Shown piece after piece: positions 34,280 to 45,302 of a stretch of 64,000 nt of DNA. This stretch comes from Geosiphon pyriformis. Taxonomy: Eukaryota; Glomeromycota; Glomeromycetes; Archaeosporales; Geosiphonaceae. Each line of letters starts with the position of its first letter. The first letter of the stretch is position 1. The notes below the pieces were generated by a model. That model made no database searches and was not told where the DNA came from. It saw only the letters and a program-made list of their open reading frames with translations. The translations under genes and the position numbers were made by a program. Location: positions 1 to 64,000 of the forward strand of contig JAAOMT010000387.1 in the NCBI GenBank assembly GCA_016748015.1, given 5' to 3'.

Positions 34280-35454
34280 CTAGTAGATACTGGCAAGTGG
34301 AAATGGACCCAAAAGACAGGCATAAAACAGCATTCACAACACAAAATGGCAATTATGAGTTCAATATAATGCTATTTGGATTGACAAATGCTCCTGCAAC
34401 ATTCCAAAGACTAATGGATGTAATTTACTCCGGAATTCTGTGACAATCTATTGTTGTTTACTTGGACAATACAAATGTTTTCTTGCCAAAATTCACAGAT
34501 TATCTCCAACATTTACAACAAGTTTTTGTGAGATTGAAACATGCTAGACTTAAATTAAATTTAGAAAAATGTTTTTTTGGGAAAAATGAGCTAGCATTTC
34601 TAGGAAACATAGTTGGAAAAAATAGAATAAAACCAGATCCATCAAAAATAGACAAAGTGAAAAATTTTCTAGTACCTTGAAATGTTTCAGAAGTTAAAAG
34701 CTTTTTAGGACTTGTATTTTACTACTGCTACTTTGTAGAAAACTTTTCAAACATTGCCAAACCTCTTAATTATCTACTATCCAAAAATGTGAAATTTGAA
34801 TAGACTGAAACACAGCAAAAAGCTTTTGAGTACCTTAGGCAAAAGCTCATTGAATTACCAATAATGATCTATCCGAATTTCAACAAGAAATTCATTTTGG
34901 CCACAGATGCTTTTGGAATGGGACTTGGAGCCATTCTGTCACAAAAAAATGATAATGGAAGAGAATGTGTAATCACTTATGTCAGCAGAAGTCTCAGTAC
35001 AGCAGAGCAAAACTATGCAGCACACAAACTTAAATGCTTAGCAGTAGTCTGGAGTTGTGTTTACTTTAACACATACTTATGATACAAATCCTTTGATATT
35101 ACCACAGATCATAGAGGTCTGATCTGGTTAAATAACAAGAAAGCACTAAAAGGAAAATATGCCAGATAGTCACAAATATTAGCACCATACAATTATATTA
35201 TCAAATACAAAAAAGGTACTAAAAATGCCAATGCTGACTGCTTGTCATGAATGAAACACACATAAAAACCATCAAACAACAACCAATTCATAAACAATGG
35301 ACAATTACCTTTACAAAAATCTTAGCCAATACTTGAGAACACTACAGCTAGATAAAGATACACCGATAAAAGAACTAATTAAGTTCTAGAAATTATTAAA
35401 ACATTATTTTATTCAAAACCACATACTTTATTACCAGAATCAACAAAATCCAGA

Positions 35455-36676
35455 TAATTTATTGAGAGTTATAACTGAAAATGAAAAAAAAACTATCTTA
35501 TTTAACATGCACTCAGATATCCATTCAGGCCACTTTAGAAAAGAAGCAACTATTCAATGTACAACTAGTTATTATTATTGGCCAAAAATGCACTCAAATA
35601 TTATCTAATACATAAAAAATTGTGACCCATGCCAATAAAAAGGAGGAACAAAAACAACAGAACCACTAAGACTCATAAAAGTTGGACAACCATTTGATAG
35701 AATTGGAATTGATTTAGTTGGACCATTACCAATAACAGCAAAAAACAATCATTATATTGCAGTAGCAGTAGATTACTTCACTAAATAACCAGAAGCTAGA
35801 GCCATTCAAACAGCTAATGCTATATCTGTAGCCCACTTTGTACATGAAGATTTAATTTGCTGCCATGGATGTTCACAAAAATTGTTGTCAGACCAAGGGA
35901 CACATTTTATAAACAGTACACTAAATGAACTTAGCCAAAAATTTGGAATTAAATAATCACTATTATTATTATACCACTTCCAAACAAATGGATTAGTTGA
36001 ATGATTTAACCATACACTATGTGAAGCATTAGCCAAAATCAGCAGTGAACATGAAAAAGAATGAGATTTGTTCATATCAGCAGTTTTATTAACATATAGG
36101 ACATTAAAACAAAATACTATATAATTTACACCATTTGAATTGGTTTATAGAAGAAAGGCCATATTACCAATTGAACTTACTATTCCAACTTATCCAAATA
36201 AAATTATTACAGAAACAACATTTTACAAAACAATACTTAGAAGAACATATGAGTTAATGAAAATTTTGAAGAACAAAAGAAGAAAAGCAGCTCAAAATAT
36301 TGAACAGTCACAAGCACAACAAAAAGTGAAACATAATAACCAGTTATCAGATAATATAATTAGCTATAAAATAGGAAACAAAGTATTGTTGTATTGTACC
36401 AAAGTAGAAAAACAATGGAGTGAAAAGTTTGACCACAAGTGGAATAAACCATTCTATATTCATGAAATACTTGGCAATGGAGCATACAAGTTAAGACTAG
36501 ATAAGAAAATTTTAAGAAAAGCAACACATGGCAACCAGCTAAAATTATATTACAACAAACCAGTAATAACAACACAAACACTTAGAATTGGAACACAAAT
36601 ACTACTAGTATCACCAGATCAGATTCTGCGAAATTTAAAACCAGTAGTTTTAATTAAACATTATATAAAAAAATAA
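35455..36676 (+). pseudogene. Element B integrase, decayed
   Basis: The HHCC part (MHSDIHSGHFRKEATIQ... then CDPC) and catalytic core IGIDLVGPLPI, LLSDQGTHF and GLVE follow the RNase H. The Trp of YFTKWPEA is TAA, the Arg of VERFN is TGA, and the Trp of EWDLF is TGA. From 36140 a 178-codon frame is open through the GPF/Y-like module NKPFYIHEILGNGAYKLR to the stop at 36674. No chromodomain is seen. Confidence 0.85.
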
Positions 36677-36761
36677 TTAATCTTAAATTACACCAAAAAA
36701 CAGTTAACAAAGCATAAAAATGCATGCAAAAGAGCTTAAAAAGCAGTCAGAAATTAAAACA

Positions 36762-37427
36762 ATGACATATATTTCAGAAAACATTAGTAAGTTAACCCAA
36801 CAACTATGTTGAAGCTTACAACAATCAAATTCAGATTTGGAAATTACAATCAATAATTCCGAAATATCATATAAAAGAAAAATGATACCAAATTCTATGA
36901 TAAATGAGAAATCTAGTTTTGCACTATATACTACTATTGCCAAAAACAATAACAGCTTTATTGACAAAACCATTAAAAATTTAGGAATAGCATTGGATAA
37001 TATATTGATAACAAAAAAAATGAACATAGTAGAATTAACACCAAGTATATTTGAACAGCTGAAGGAAAAATTCCTCATTAATTATTGTTATTACCAATTG
37101 GAAAAACAATTAAACATACAAACATTATACTCAAAAGATTCAGTTAAAGTATTCAGCAAAACAATGATACAACAATTGGAAAGTTTTATTGAAAAAACCA
37201 ACAATATACATTATATAAAAGCTGTTTACAGAATTTTTAAGGCTTTTGAAAACTGTCACAAAGTACTATTGAATCTAACTATGAATCTTATAACAATAAA
37301 TAGCATTGAATGATTAATCAATTTACAATTTCAAAATTTACAACAACAAATTAATAATACAGTATTAGATTATTACAGTAATATAGAAATCAATGAAGAA
37401 ATTAACTTCAATTTTGACAAAGCTTAA
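36762..37427 (+). pseudogene. Element B ORF3, conserved terminal ORF of unknown function
   Basis: A frame different from integrase, starting at ATG 36762 (MTYISENISKLTQQLC) and ending NFNFDKA with TAA at 37425, five bases before the polypurine tract. 222 codons with two TGA interruptions (36810 area and 37311). Conserved with A and D: LEITINNSEI, YCYYQLEKQLNI, FSKTMIQQLESFIEK, IKAVYRIFKAFENCHKVLL. Mostly helical and charged, no Cys pattern and no membrane helix. I recognise no family. Its place after integrase and its end right at the polypurine tract mark it as an element gene and not flanking sequence. Confidence 0.7.
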
Positions 37428-37431
37428 TTTT

Positions 37432-37446
37432 GAAAGGAGGAGATAA
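37432..37446 (+). promoter_or_regulatory. Element B polypurine tract
   Basis: gaaaggaggagataa directly abuts the 3' LTR. Confidence 0.9.
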
Positions 37447-38214
37447 TATTACAGTTCAAGAATTTAATAGGAATTATAAATAATATAAATTAGCTAATCA
37501 TGAAATAGCACAGCAACAATTTATAAAAAGAAATGATTTACAAATAACAGCAAGCACTATTGTATAATAGTAGCAAGCACTATTTAGAAATAATAGAAAT
37601 AGAGTATTACAAGACATTATTTTGTAAAACAATAATTATATATATATACAATAGTTTTTAATAATGAAAAAAGAACAAGCTTCAACTAAAAGCAACAAAT
37701 ATCTAAATAAAATCTTATTCAAAAAGAATTAATAAAAACAATAAATTGAATAAACATCACAATTACAAGATTAACAATAGAATTCACATACCTTTTTTAG
37801 TGAATGAAACTATCATTTTATCTTTAAACTCTTTGGAAGAATAATTCCTGATCAAAATTATTCACATAATTACTAATTAAATTGAAAAAAACTTATTATA
37901 TACTTAGGAAAATCGCAAAAAGACCATTAACATTCTGTGTTTCTAGATTAGAGAAACACATTAGGCAATTGCAGGGATAGCCTCAGAGAAGATCCCAGAC
38001 AGTGGGTAGATTTCAGATTAGCCTCTGGGAAAAAGTACACAACATACAAAGACAATTAGAACTAAAGAAAAGACTTACATCACAACATCAAAAGAAAACC
38101 TTCAATACATTATCATTAATATCCAACACATAATAGAAGAACTTACAAAAGATTGATTGCAATTAAAACAGGAGATCAACAATTAAAATATACCAAAAAA
38201 ACCATCCTATAACA
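37447..38214 (+). repeat. Element B 3' LTR (768 bp)
   Basis: tattacagttcaag to cctataaca, followed by the target copy gtgg. Two copies of the agcaagcactatt unit (37548-37584). Confidence 0.9.
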
Positions 38215-38218
38215 GTGG

Positions 38219-38405
38219 TGATAGGTTTTTCTTCAAGAGCAGCTCTACTAAACAATGGCATGTTTAACAGTTCTTCAAGTTTGAATGGAAAGATGGCATC
38301 CAGTGATTCATTTTTGGTAATAGTAGCTGGTGGAATGTTGCTAGTAAGTGTTGTTTGTTGGTTGGTTTTCAGATTATAGGATTGGGTGTCTTCTGGGGTA
38401 ACCAA
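38219..38405 (-). pseudogene. Element A protease region, N-terminal part
   Basis: Minus-strand frame MVTPEDTQSYNLKTNQQ... with AIFPFKLEELLNMPLFSRAA and EEKPITT running into the element B insertion. It continues at 27643. Confidence 0.8.
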
Positions 38406-40604
38406 AAGACTTAAATAGTGTTGAAAACTTGGGTTTTGAGTATACCCAGTTCCTGAACTCCACTGTCACAATCCTAATGGCTGGTTGGATGAACTGGGGA
38501 TCAGTTGGTAAACAACCATTGCTGATTTTCAGTTTTGGGTAATTCTTAATCTGAAGTTTTCTGATGTCATTTGAGCTGGGTTGGATGGCAGTGTTTAAAT
38601 TACAGGTGTCTAATAAATTATTTGTGGCTGCAGTAGTTGATATATTACCAGTGACTGTGGTTGATAAACTGGAGGTTGATATATGAGTGGTTGATATATT
38701 GGCTGTTGTGTTATTGACAGGTAAGTCAGTTGATATGGTGCTGAGTTGGATTGGTAATTCAGAGTTGGAAACTGGTGATTGGAGTTTTGATATTGATTTT
38801 CTGATCATTGGTTATCTATCCTTAACTTACAGTCAACTTTTAAATGCCCTTGTTTACCACAGTAGTGGCAAACACATGTCTCCTGCTGCCACTGTTGATT
38901 GGTTGAGGATAATGAATGTGACTGATTCTGAAAACAATTCGCATTTCTTTGATTATTGCATCATTGTGGAGGTTGATAAATTGCCTGATTGTTAGCTAAG
39001 TATCCTTCTAATTTCTGATTGATGGAATCACTGAATTGTTTTAACTTAGAATCCAATTCAGATGATCCATTTATTACTAGATTGATGGCTTGGGCGTGGT
39101 TAACTTTGAGTTCAGCTGCTTCAAAATCTCTGGCATTTGTCACAGCAGCTTGAAAATCTGCTAAATGCATTGAATGTATGCATTGAAGGATAGTACTGCA
39201 CAATTCACAAATGAACTGGTTTAGAATCTGAGACACTGTAAAATAATCAGCTTGAATTGCTTGGATTTGGTGCAAATTTCTGTGAAAGCATTCCAAGTAA
39301 GTGGTAACTGCTTCAGTTTCTCCTTGTTTAATTGTAATGAAGGTGTTGGCTAGGCAATTAATACTGTTATTATTACTGAAATATCCTAGAAAGGCAACTT
39401 TGAATTCCTGGAATGTCTGAGGTTTGGTGACTAAACTTTGATATCACGAGTTGGTGGTATTCTATAAAAAATAGGGGATGGCTTGGAGTGCTCTTGCATC
39501 ATTCTATCCATTGGCCATAATGGTTTTTTCAATGTCATTAAGCCATATTTGGGTGTCATCTTCTTTGCCAGTAAATTTCTCGAGTTTTGCTATTGGAGCA
39601 TAGGCCATTGGATCTAAGTTTGGTTGTTGAACTTGTTGTTGCAACTGTTGTGATTGTTGAGGTGGTTGAAGTGGCTGCTATTAAATTGGTTTAATAATTG
39701 GTTCAATTGGTAGTTGATTGATGATGATTACTAGAGGTAAGTTTTGCTGATTAGTTGTTTCAGAGTTCAGATTGTTTTGAGTTTGCTGGGTTCAAATGTT
39801 CGGAGTTTCAACTTCTGGATTTTCTAGGATCGGGTTCTGGTAAGTAAATTTCTGATTTTCAGCTTTTTTTTCTTTTTCTTTTTCTTCTTTTGATTCCGTT
39901 ATCTCTCAGAGACTTGTGTTTCCAAAATCTGGTTAAGATGGCAGTAATCGGAATCCTGATGGCATTGGCGATTGTGATTTAAATCCTTCAAAATAATTGC
40001 CATAAGTCTCTAATAATTCTGCTTTTTTTTGTTTACTTTGAAATAGAAGTTGTCCAAATGTTGATGTCACATTTGATGTGAATACACCTGTTGATAAGAT
40101 ATTGATAATGCTTCTGGGTGTATAGTAGTATGATAGATTTGTTGGTGATTCAACTCTGGTTTTCTTCCAAGTGGGTGGTTGTATTTGTTTTGGTGTTACT
40201 GCTGGTGTTTGCAATCTTCCTTTGCCTTTGTTTGTGTAAGTGATAGGGAATTGTTGTTGTGTGTACCTTTTAATAGTTTGATTGATTTCTCTGATGATTG
40301 GTGCAAAACTGTAGTTTTTTGGTAAGCTGGTATGTTGAAATAATTCTGTATAGAAATTCTCCTTTGTAGATTCAATGTTAACTGTTTCTCCTATGCAGTC
40401 TGTGATTTTATTGTTGACGTAAAAGTTGAAGGCTAATTCTGCTGGAAAATAGTTATTGTTTAATTCTAATTGTTGGCTGTACTGTTGGAACAAGAATTTG
40501 GTAAATCCTAAGTGGTTTGCTCCTATGATCTCTGATTCTGCCACCTTTGGATAATTGTTGTTGGTGCTGTTCTCTGTAGGATTATATCTCATAAGGAGCA
40601 CCAA
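38374..40604 (-). pseudogene. Element A gag with CCHC knuckle and Ser/Thr-rich tail
   Basis: The frame begins at ATG 40592 (MRYNPTENSTN), only 13 bases after the LTR and inside the primer-binding site. 40604-39933 is open: HLGFTKFLFQQYSQQLELN, a Pro-rich stretch, YYTPRSIINILSTG. Further on, through stops near 39930, 39670, 39510 and 39440, come the capsid-like block YAPIAKLEKFTGKEDDTQIW, FLGYFSNNNSINCLANTF and ECFHRNLHQIQAIQADYF. The knuckle CHYCGKQGHLKVDC (38829-38870) is intact. A Ser/Thr/Asn-rich linker leads to protease. Confidence 0.85.
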
Positions 40605-40605
40605 A
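40590..40605 (-). promoter_or_regulatory. Element A putative primer-binding site overlapping the gag start
   Basis: Minus strand tttggtgctccttatg directly follows the LTR. TGGTGCTCC would pair with a tRNA 3' end GGAGCACCA; the tRNA is not assigned. The gag ATG lies at its end. Confidence 0.6.
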
Positions 40606-41346
40606 TGTTACAGGTAATTATTTGAGATCTCAAAGCAAATAATAAATCTGTAACTTGGTGCTTGATTGGTACTCTGGCATAGATATCTGAAGGTTTTATT
40701 GATCTGAAGGTTTGTTGTAAAGTCTTTTGTATAATGAACAGAGATTTAACAATTGTTTTTAGTAGTCTTCTGGAATTGCAATTCCATCAAATTTTTTTCT
40801 CAGCATGGTGGCTGGTAATCCTCCTAGTAAGCTATCCTTAAATCTATGAGTGTTCTACTCTTGTTTCACAGGTCTTTTACCAGTCCCTATGATGTCTGTA
40901 TCTCAGCACTTAATCCTTAATCAATTTAGTAAAACAAAAAAATAAAAGAAAATAAAAAAAATTTAAACAAAAGCAATTGCAAGTTAGTATCTCATCAATA
41001 GCCATGATCAAAAGCTATTGTTCTAGCATAATTTAAATATCAATTACTATTAACATGAAGTGTTGATAGTGGAGAGTGGATTGAGATAATGAATAATTAT
41101 TTATTAATATTTGTAAATTGGAAGGTTGCTTAGATAAAATCTAAACTGAGAGGTCTGTCTTTACTATTTCTAATACTACCACTATATATATATAATTTGA
41201 GTTTTACAAGATTGCTCATATTCTCAAGCAATGTGCTATAATTTCTCAAGCAATGTTCACATTGCTGAGCAATGTGCTCACATGCTAACTACTACTTTCT
41301 TATTGGCCTACTATTTTTCTATATCTGTTTTTTTTTATGAGTAACA
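40606..41346 (-). repeat. Element A 5' LTR (741 bp)
   Basis: Plus-strand tgttacaggtaatt to tatgagtaaca. It contains AGCAATGTG/CACATTGCT repeats at 41215-41285 and a tatatatatata run at 41184-41194 that could serve as the TATA element on the minus strand. Confidence 0.92.
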
Positions 41347-41350
41347 ATAA

Positions 41351-44300
41351 CAAACTGAATAATAAATATCATGGACAAAATGTCTGGAATTGTCAGAAAC
41401 TACACTACCATCAGCCATTATAAAGTGTTCACCCAAGTGAGAAGAAAGATACCAATTAGAGAGAAAAGCAACACCAGCAATTACATCAGCACGCTTATTC
41501 CCTGAAACACCAGAGTGGCCCTTAATCTTATGTTAGCTGACCTTTAAATTCTTACTGCAAATAACATTGGCAATATAACAATGTTCAACCCAATACTGAT
41601 TACAAAAGTTGGGACACGCCAGACCCAATTCTGACTTACAAGCATTCAGAGCAGATTGACTATCTAAAAACAAATTAACAGAGCACAGAAAGGGGATACT
41701 TTCCAGAGTCAGTACAATAGCCTGCAATTCTACCAAAGTGGATGACATCAAATCTGACATACCAACACCCAAACCCAAATTAATGTTCTCAAAAAAGACA
41801 GCAACACCAGCTTTATAGCCAACTGAGTCCAGATTACTAAGAAACCCATCTGTATATACTGACAAACTGTCAGTACCAATTTGCAAAAAATGATCACAAA
41901 CATAAACAAAATTATAAGATTCAAGAATGTTCAAAGAACCAACACTATCCAAAACTGAGGGGCAAGTGAAAGATAGACTTCCATTATTTAGAAATGCAAC
42001 AGAAAGCTTGAATTATTCAGAAACAGGGCCATGAAGATCCAATCTCCTCTAATACTTAAAAGTGTACCAATCAAAGACAAAACTACAATGATCATGAAGT
42101 TGATCCACAAAAGCAATACCATATCATCAGAGAGAAGGAAGAAATTTAAGAAACTGTGACTCACCCAGAACAACAAACATAGAGATCCCACCACAAAACT
42201 GAAAGGGATTGGCCAAAGAGCCACTCAGGGACAAATTGCAATTAAGAAGAACATGAATCATACCTGCTAGAAAGTTATTAGAAGTACTAACACGAATATG
42301 CACAAGAGAACTCAATAGATGAACAGGGTGCCAGCACAGAACTTGCAAGTCATAAAACCTGTAAAAGAACAAACGACCCAGGATGCCACCAGAGTTTGCA
42401 AAACTAATGAAAAAGGCCACCTTGCTCTCAGATTAAACCTGAACAAAAGACTTTAAACCATAAAAGGAAGGGTAGTGAATAGTATTACTAGGAAAATTGA
42501 GAGATAGGCTGGATTTGAACTTCAAGCTCTTACAAATCAAAGCATTCCACTTGTTGTACATACCAATAGAAACAAAGCTAAACTGTGTTTTATAACTAAC
42601 TATAGAATAAAGAACTGCTGATACCAAATATAAGAACTGCTTATTTGAAACAGCTTTTTTCAAGACCAGATTGGTGAAAAAACAAACATCTGAATTTGCC
42701 TTCACCAAACTAGGCTTTGAGAGACCTTCAGTTGAGAGAAAAATACCCAAGTATTGATAAGATTTACTCTTTTTGGCAATGGAGATTGGCAAACCACTAA
42801 TAGAAAAAGAAGGAATGCTGACTTTGCTATTGATGGGAATAACCACTGTTTTGTTATTATTAATAGAAATATTATTTATCCAAAAAAATTCACTTGTAAC
42901 ATTAAGAATATGTTGAATAGCTGTTTGACTACAGCCAACCCAAATTGTATCATTGATAAAAGCACCAGCAGCAAAAAAAGAAGAGAGCCCAGCCCGGGAC
43001 TTAGCATAACTATTCTTTGAAATAAAATGAGAACTCAACCTATAACCATACATGCTTTCCTGTCTCTTGACTTTACATAGCAAAGGATCATAAAATATAT
43101 ACCACAAAAGAAGAGAGAAGACCTCTCCTTGGTCTAAACCATCATGTACATGATAACCATCTGTTAACCCAAAATCTGTCATCACTCTGTTGGTACAATC
43201 TCTATGAATACCACCAAAAAACTGAATAAACTTGCCACATATCTTGATCTTAACCAAACTTTTCTCAAGATGTTCCCAGCTGACTGAATCGTATGCTTTC
43301 TGCATATCCTGCAAAACCAGCCAGAGCTCCCAATTCTTTTCTAATGCATTTTCAACTATTGATCCAACTGCAAAAATAAAAAACTGAGTTATCATGCCTT
43401 TTAATACCGAAAAATTGTCTCCACAAAGAATGCTAAAAGTGCTGTATGCTAAAGAAATTTTATTAAATAGTATCTTGGAAAAAATCTTATAAGCTGTCTC
43501 AATCAAAGCAATAGGATGAGTATTCATGAGAACACCCTCCCACTCATATGGTTTAGAAATTATTAAGACCCAAGTCTTCTTCCAAGATCTGGGCACCAAT
43601 TTGTAAGAAAGACACAAGTTCAAAAGTACCAAAAGCATATCCAAAATTGACTTGTCACAATGTTTCCAAAGCTCATTTGTGATACCTGAAAGACCAATAG
43701 CTTTGCCATCAAGCAGATCAGAAACCACATCAAGCAGCTCACTAAACTCAACTGAATGCATTATACCAGAAAAAATCTTATTAAAAACATAATCCAACAG
43801 CCAATATTGATGAGACCAAACATCAGAGACATCAGCAACCATATCATGTTTCTTGGTCCATCCTTCTATAATAATGTCTACCTTAGATTTAACTGAATCA
43901 GACTCCAAAATAAGCTTGTTATCAACAACTAGGTGGTCCAGAACCACTTTGTGGAAAAGATGTTCCAGAACACTTTTGATAATATGACCCTTATTCATCT
44001 CAAAGTTTTCCATCTTCTTATCTATAGCAGATCTAATGTTTGCTTTCTTAGCTGCCAGAAATTCAGCAAGCTTGGACACATGATATGATTTTTTTATGCC
44101 AGAGAGAGCAAAATGAACATGATTAGAGTTCACACCAGAGTTAATGAGATCCTGAACAACTGAGGCCTTGATACTGTCCAGAGAGTCCCAACACTTCATA
44201 AGGGAAACAAAACTGACACCACTTCCCTCATGAGAGGCCTTGATAATTTTTAAAACCAAAAGCTCCAACCTGTGAAACTTCGAAAAAACTTTGGTGAACA

Positions 44301-45302
44301 CACTGTCAAAATCCTTAAGCCACTTTTTCCTAAATATCTCATTTACTGAAAGAGTTATTATCCTACATAAAACATTCCACATGGCATCCAGATCTGAGAG
44401 CTTGACAGCAGTAGCAAACTTATCAAAGAACATCCCAGCATTGGCTGATATGGCATTTTAAAATTTTCTCACTTATTAACATCAGCACCCTTGAGATCAA
44501 ACTTCCACTAATCCCTATTCACTTGCTTGTAAAAAGAGTTCAATCACACATCCAAGAGTCCACCCAAATCCACAGACATAGAAACAGCCCAATGATTAGT
44601 ATCAAAGAATTCTCCAACACCATACACATTGCAATTCACCACAGTATTGACCAAGTTTAAGGAGACAAACAGAAAGTTGATTGTTTTAGCCACATCATGA
44701 GAGTTGGTCCAAGTAGGAGTCTTAACAAAGAAACTTCCACCAAAGGAGTTAACCAAACCAAGATCCAGGCATTTTTTGAAACTGGCACACTTATGAGAAC
44801 CATCTTCATTGAAATTATCATCCAGAACAACAAAAAAAAATTCATTCACAGCTTTGGCAATTATAGAGTTGATCTTACCAGCTTGAAAGAACTGAATTGA
44901 CAAAAAAGTACTAGCATAGAGCCCCAAAATTGAAACAGAAAGTTTGTTTTTGAAAAGTAGTCTGACAAAGAGGAGCCAACCAAGAATCTCAGAAATTTTA
45001 CACACATGATGAACCAAAGAAATGTTCATAATAATGGCAATCCCAGAATCTAAGTTACCAAAGTCCACACCAGAAGTAAAAACCCGAACATCATTAAACC
45101 TATTAGCAATTCATAGACAAATCTTACACCATAAATTGGTCTTGGTAATAATTGAAATCAAATTGCCCATATCCCTGTGCCAATGAACAATATCTTCCTG
45201 TTTTGTAGAATTATTCATACCCCAAACATTGCAAGTAGCAATTTTCCAAACTAAACTAATTATTGAGATGGATAAGGAGTTAACAAACCCAAACCAAAAC
45301 AC
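41351..45302 (-). pseudogene. LINE 2 ORF2: endonuclease, reverse transcriptase, RNase H
   Basis: Endonuclease (45302-44544) opens with WKIATCNVWGMN and has LDDNFNEDG (family GGDFN) and FDTNHWAV (family TDHR); catalytic Glu and both Asp are changed, so it is dead. Reverse transcriptase is a 666-codon open frame (44433-42433): LDGKAIGLSGITNELWKH, NTHPIALIETAYKI, LVLQDMQKAYDSVSWEHL, HDGLDQGEVFSLLLW and the active site AGAFINDTIWVG, where FVDD has become FIND. A connection region (42430-41990) is frameshifted. RNase H follows (SVYTDGFLSN, LVELQAIVL, FLDSQSALNAC), then an in-frame TAA at the Trp before HKIKGHSG, and NKRADVIAG; its acidic residues survive. The protein would nick target DNA and prime cDNA synthesis in place. 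Confidence 0.9.

Larger units (their letters stand above)
32940..35260 (+). pseudogene. Element B reverse transcriptase and RNase H, split by a solo LTR
   Basis: RT starts near MVQHQILTGDARSE, with GIIQPSMSPWSSPVVLVRKK and FSTLDLT up to 33266. After the solo LTR it resumes at 34284 with RYWQVEMDPKDRHKTAFTTQ, MLFGLTNAPATFQRLM and VVYLDNTNVFLPK, where YLDD is YLDN. Connection and RNase H follow (NRIKPDPSKIDKVKNF, LATDAFGMGLGAILSQK, VITYVSRSLSTAEQNYA). Stops occur at 34441, 34678, 34801 and 35080, mostly at former Trp codons. Confidence 0.88.
27648..38214 (+). mobile_element. Gypsy element B: full-length Ty3/gypsy element (own length about 9.5 kb)
   Basis: Plus-strand element inserted in the protease of element A. 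LTRs are 27648-28438 and 37447-38214, both starting tattacag. The internal part has a primer-binding site, gag with CCHC, protease, Cys-rich cassette, dUTPase, reverse transcriptase (split by the solo LTR 33267-34279), RNase H, integrase, ORF3 and a polypurine tract. Protein and LTR sequences differ clearly from A and D, so it is a sister family with the same gene order. Stops and a YLDN active site mark it as inactive. Confidence 0.9.
20951..41346 (-). mobile_element. Gypsy element A: full-length Ty3/gypsy LTR retrotransposon (own length about 9.8 kb)
   Basis: Minus-strand element with LTRs at 40606-41346 (5') and 20951-21731 (3'), inserted in LINE 2 ORF2 with the 4-bp duplication ataa (20947-20950 and 41347-41350). 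Between the LTRs, in minus-strand order, are primer-binding site, gag with CCHC, protease (split by element B), Cys-rich cassette, dUTPase, reverse transcriptase, RNase H, integrase, ORF3 and polypurine tract. RT before integrase puts it in Ty3/gypsy (Metaviridae). Many stops are present, and the reverse transcriptase YLDD has become YLNN. It belongs to the same family as element D. Confidence 0.9.

Noticed and set aside
28521-36676. Alternative genetic code reading TAA/TAG as Gln
   Set aside because: Stops also fall at Trp and Arg codons, vary between copies, and coexist with frameshifts; the intact Sel1 gene ends at a normal TAA.
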